DNA from: Clostridia bacterium
GTDB taxonomy: Bacteria; Bacillota; DSM-521; Neomoorellales; Neomoorellaceae
Assembly (NCBI GenBank): GCA_030445875.1
Contig: JASUSX010000143.1
Span: 1-5,582, forward strand
DNA: 5,582 nucleotides
Direction: 5' to 3'
Program-made: the position numbers and the translations under genes
Notes under the pieces: model-generated
Seen by the model: only the letters and a program-made list of their open reading frames with translations
What the model was told of the DNA's origin: nothing
The model's database searches: none
Shown: positions 5,547 through 5,582 of the stretch, one piece after another
How the letters are laid out: each line of letters opens with the position of its first letter
How positions within the stretch are numbered: position 1 is the stretch's first letter

Positions 5547-5582
5547 TACCGGAGGGCGGTAGTCAGAGTCTCCGCTGGAACT

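Noticed and set aside
5549..5582. Possible ribosome binding site (GGAGGG, 5551-5556) for another gene
   Set aside because: No ATG, GTG or TTG lies at a usable distance before the window ends, so no gene can be supported.
1..5582. CRISPR arrays, insertion sequences, tRNA or rRNA genes
   Set aside because: No regularly spaced repeats, transposase motifs, or tRNA/rRNA signatures were found on either strand.

Overview
The window reads as a GC-rich, densely packed stretch of a Firmicutes (Clostridia) chromosome. The closest type I can suggest is a thermophilic acetogen such as Moorella or a relative. The basis is a c-di-AMP (ydaO/yuaA-type) riboswitch, strong GGAGG-type ribosome binding sites, GTG starts, overlapping genes, and a clostridial glutamate 2,3-aminomutase-type radical SAM enzyme. 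The genus is inferred from general impression, not from a search. All genes found are on the + strand.

Region 1 (1-3979) is a four-gene, gap-free cluster. It encodes a membrane-anchored PIG-L/LmbE-type deacetylase with an extra C-terminal domain; a compact GCS2-type carboxylate-amine ligase that starts on the base after the deacetylase stop; a phosphatidylserine decarboxylase proenzyme (psd) coupled to the ligase; and a DedA-family membrane protein coupled to psd by a GTGA overlap. The last pair recalls the psd/petA (formerly ybfM) arrangement of Bacillus subtilis, where a DedA protein is needed for normal transbilayer distribution of phosphatidylethanolamine (PE). The first pair (deacetylase, then amine-forming ligase) suggests, as inference, that a free amine on a lipid or amino sugar is exposed and then acylated. 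The four genes may therefore make, flip and modify an amino-phospholipid or glycolipid.

Region 2 (3972-4224) is a regulatory leader. A near-consensus sigma-A promoter (TTGACT, 17 bases, TGA-TAGAAT) overlaps the dedA stop codon. It is followed by a c-di-AMP riboswitch, a candidate antiterminator arm that competes with riboswitch helix P1, and a perfect 11-bp intrinsic terminator with a T-tract.

Region 3 (4251-5546) is a KamA-family radical SAM/PLP aminomutase. The two positions that decide substrate carry Lys343 and Asn380, the glutamate 2,3-aminomutase signature, instead of the two Asp of lysine 2,3-aminomutase. The product would be beta-glutamate, a compatible solute. A c-di-AMP OFF-switch in front of an osmolyte-making enzyme is a coherent osmotic-stress circuit and is the most notable finding here. 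The last 36 bases (5547-5582) hold no gene start I can support.
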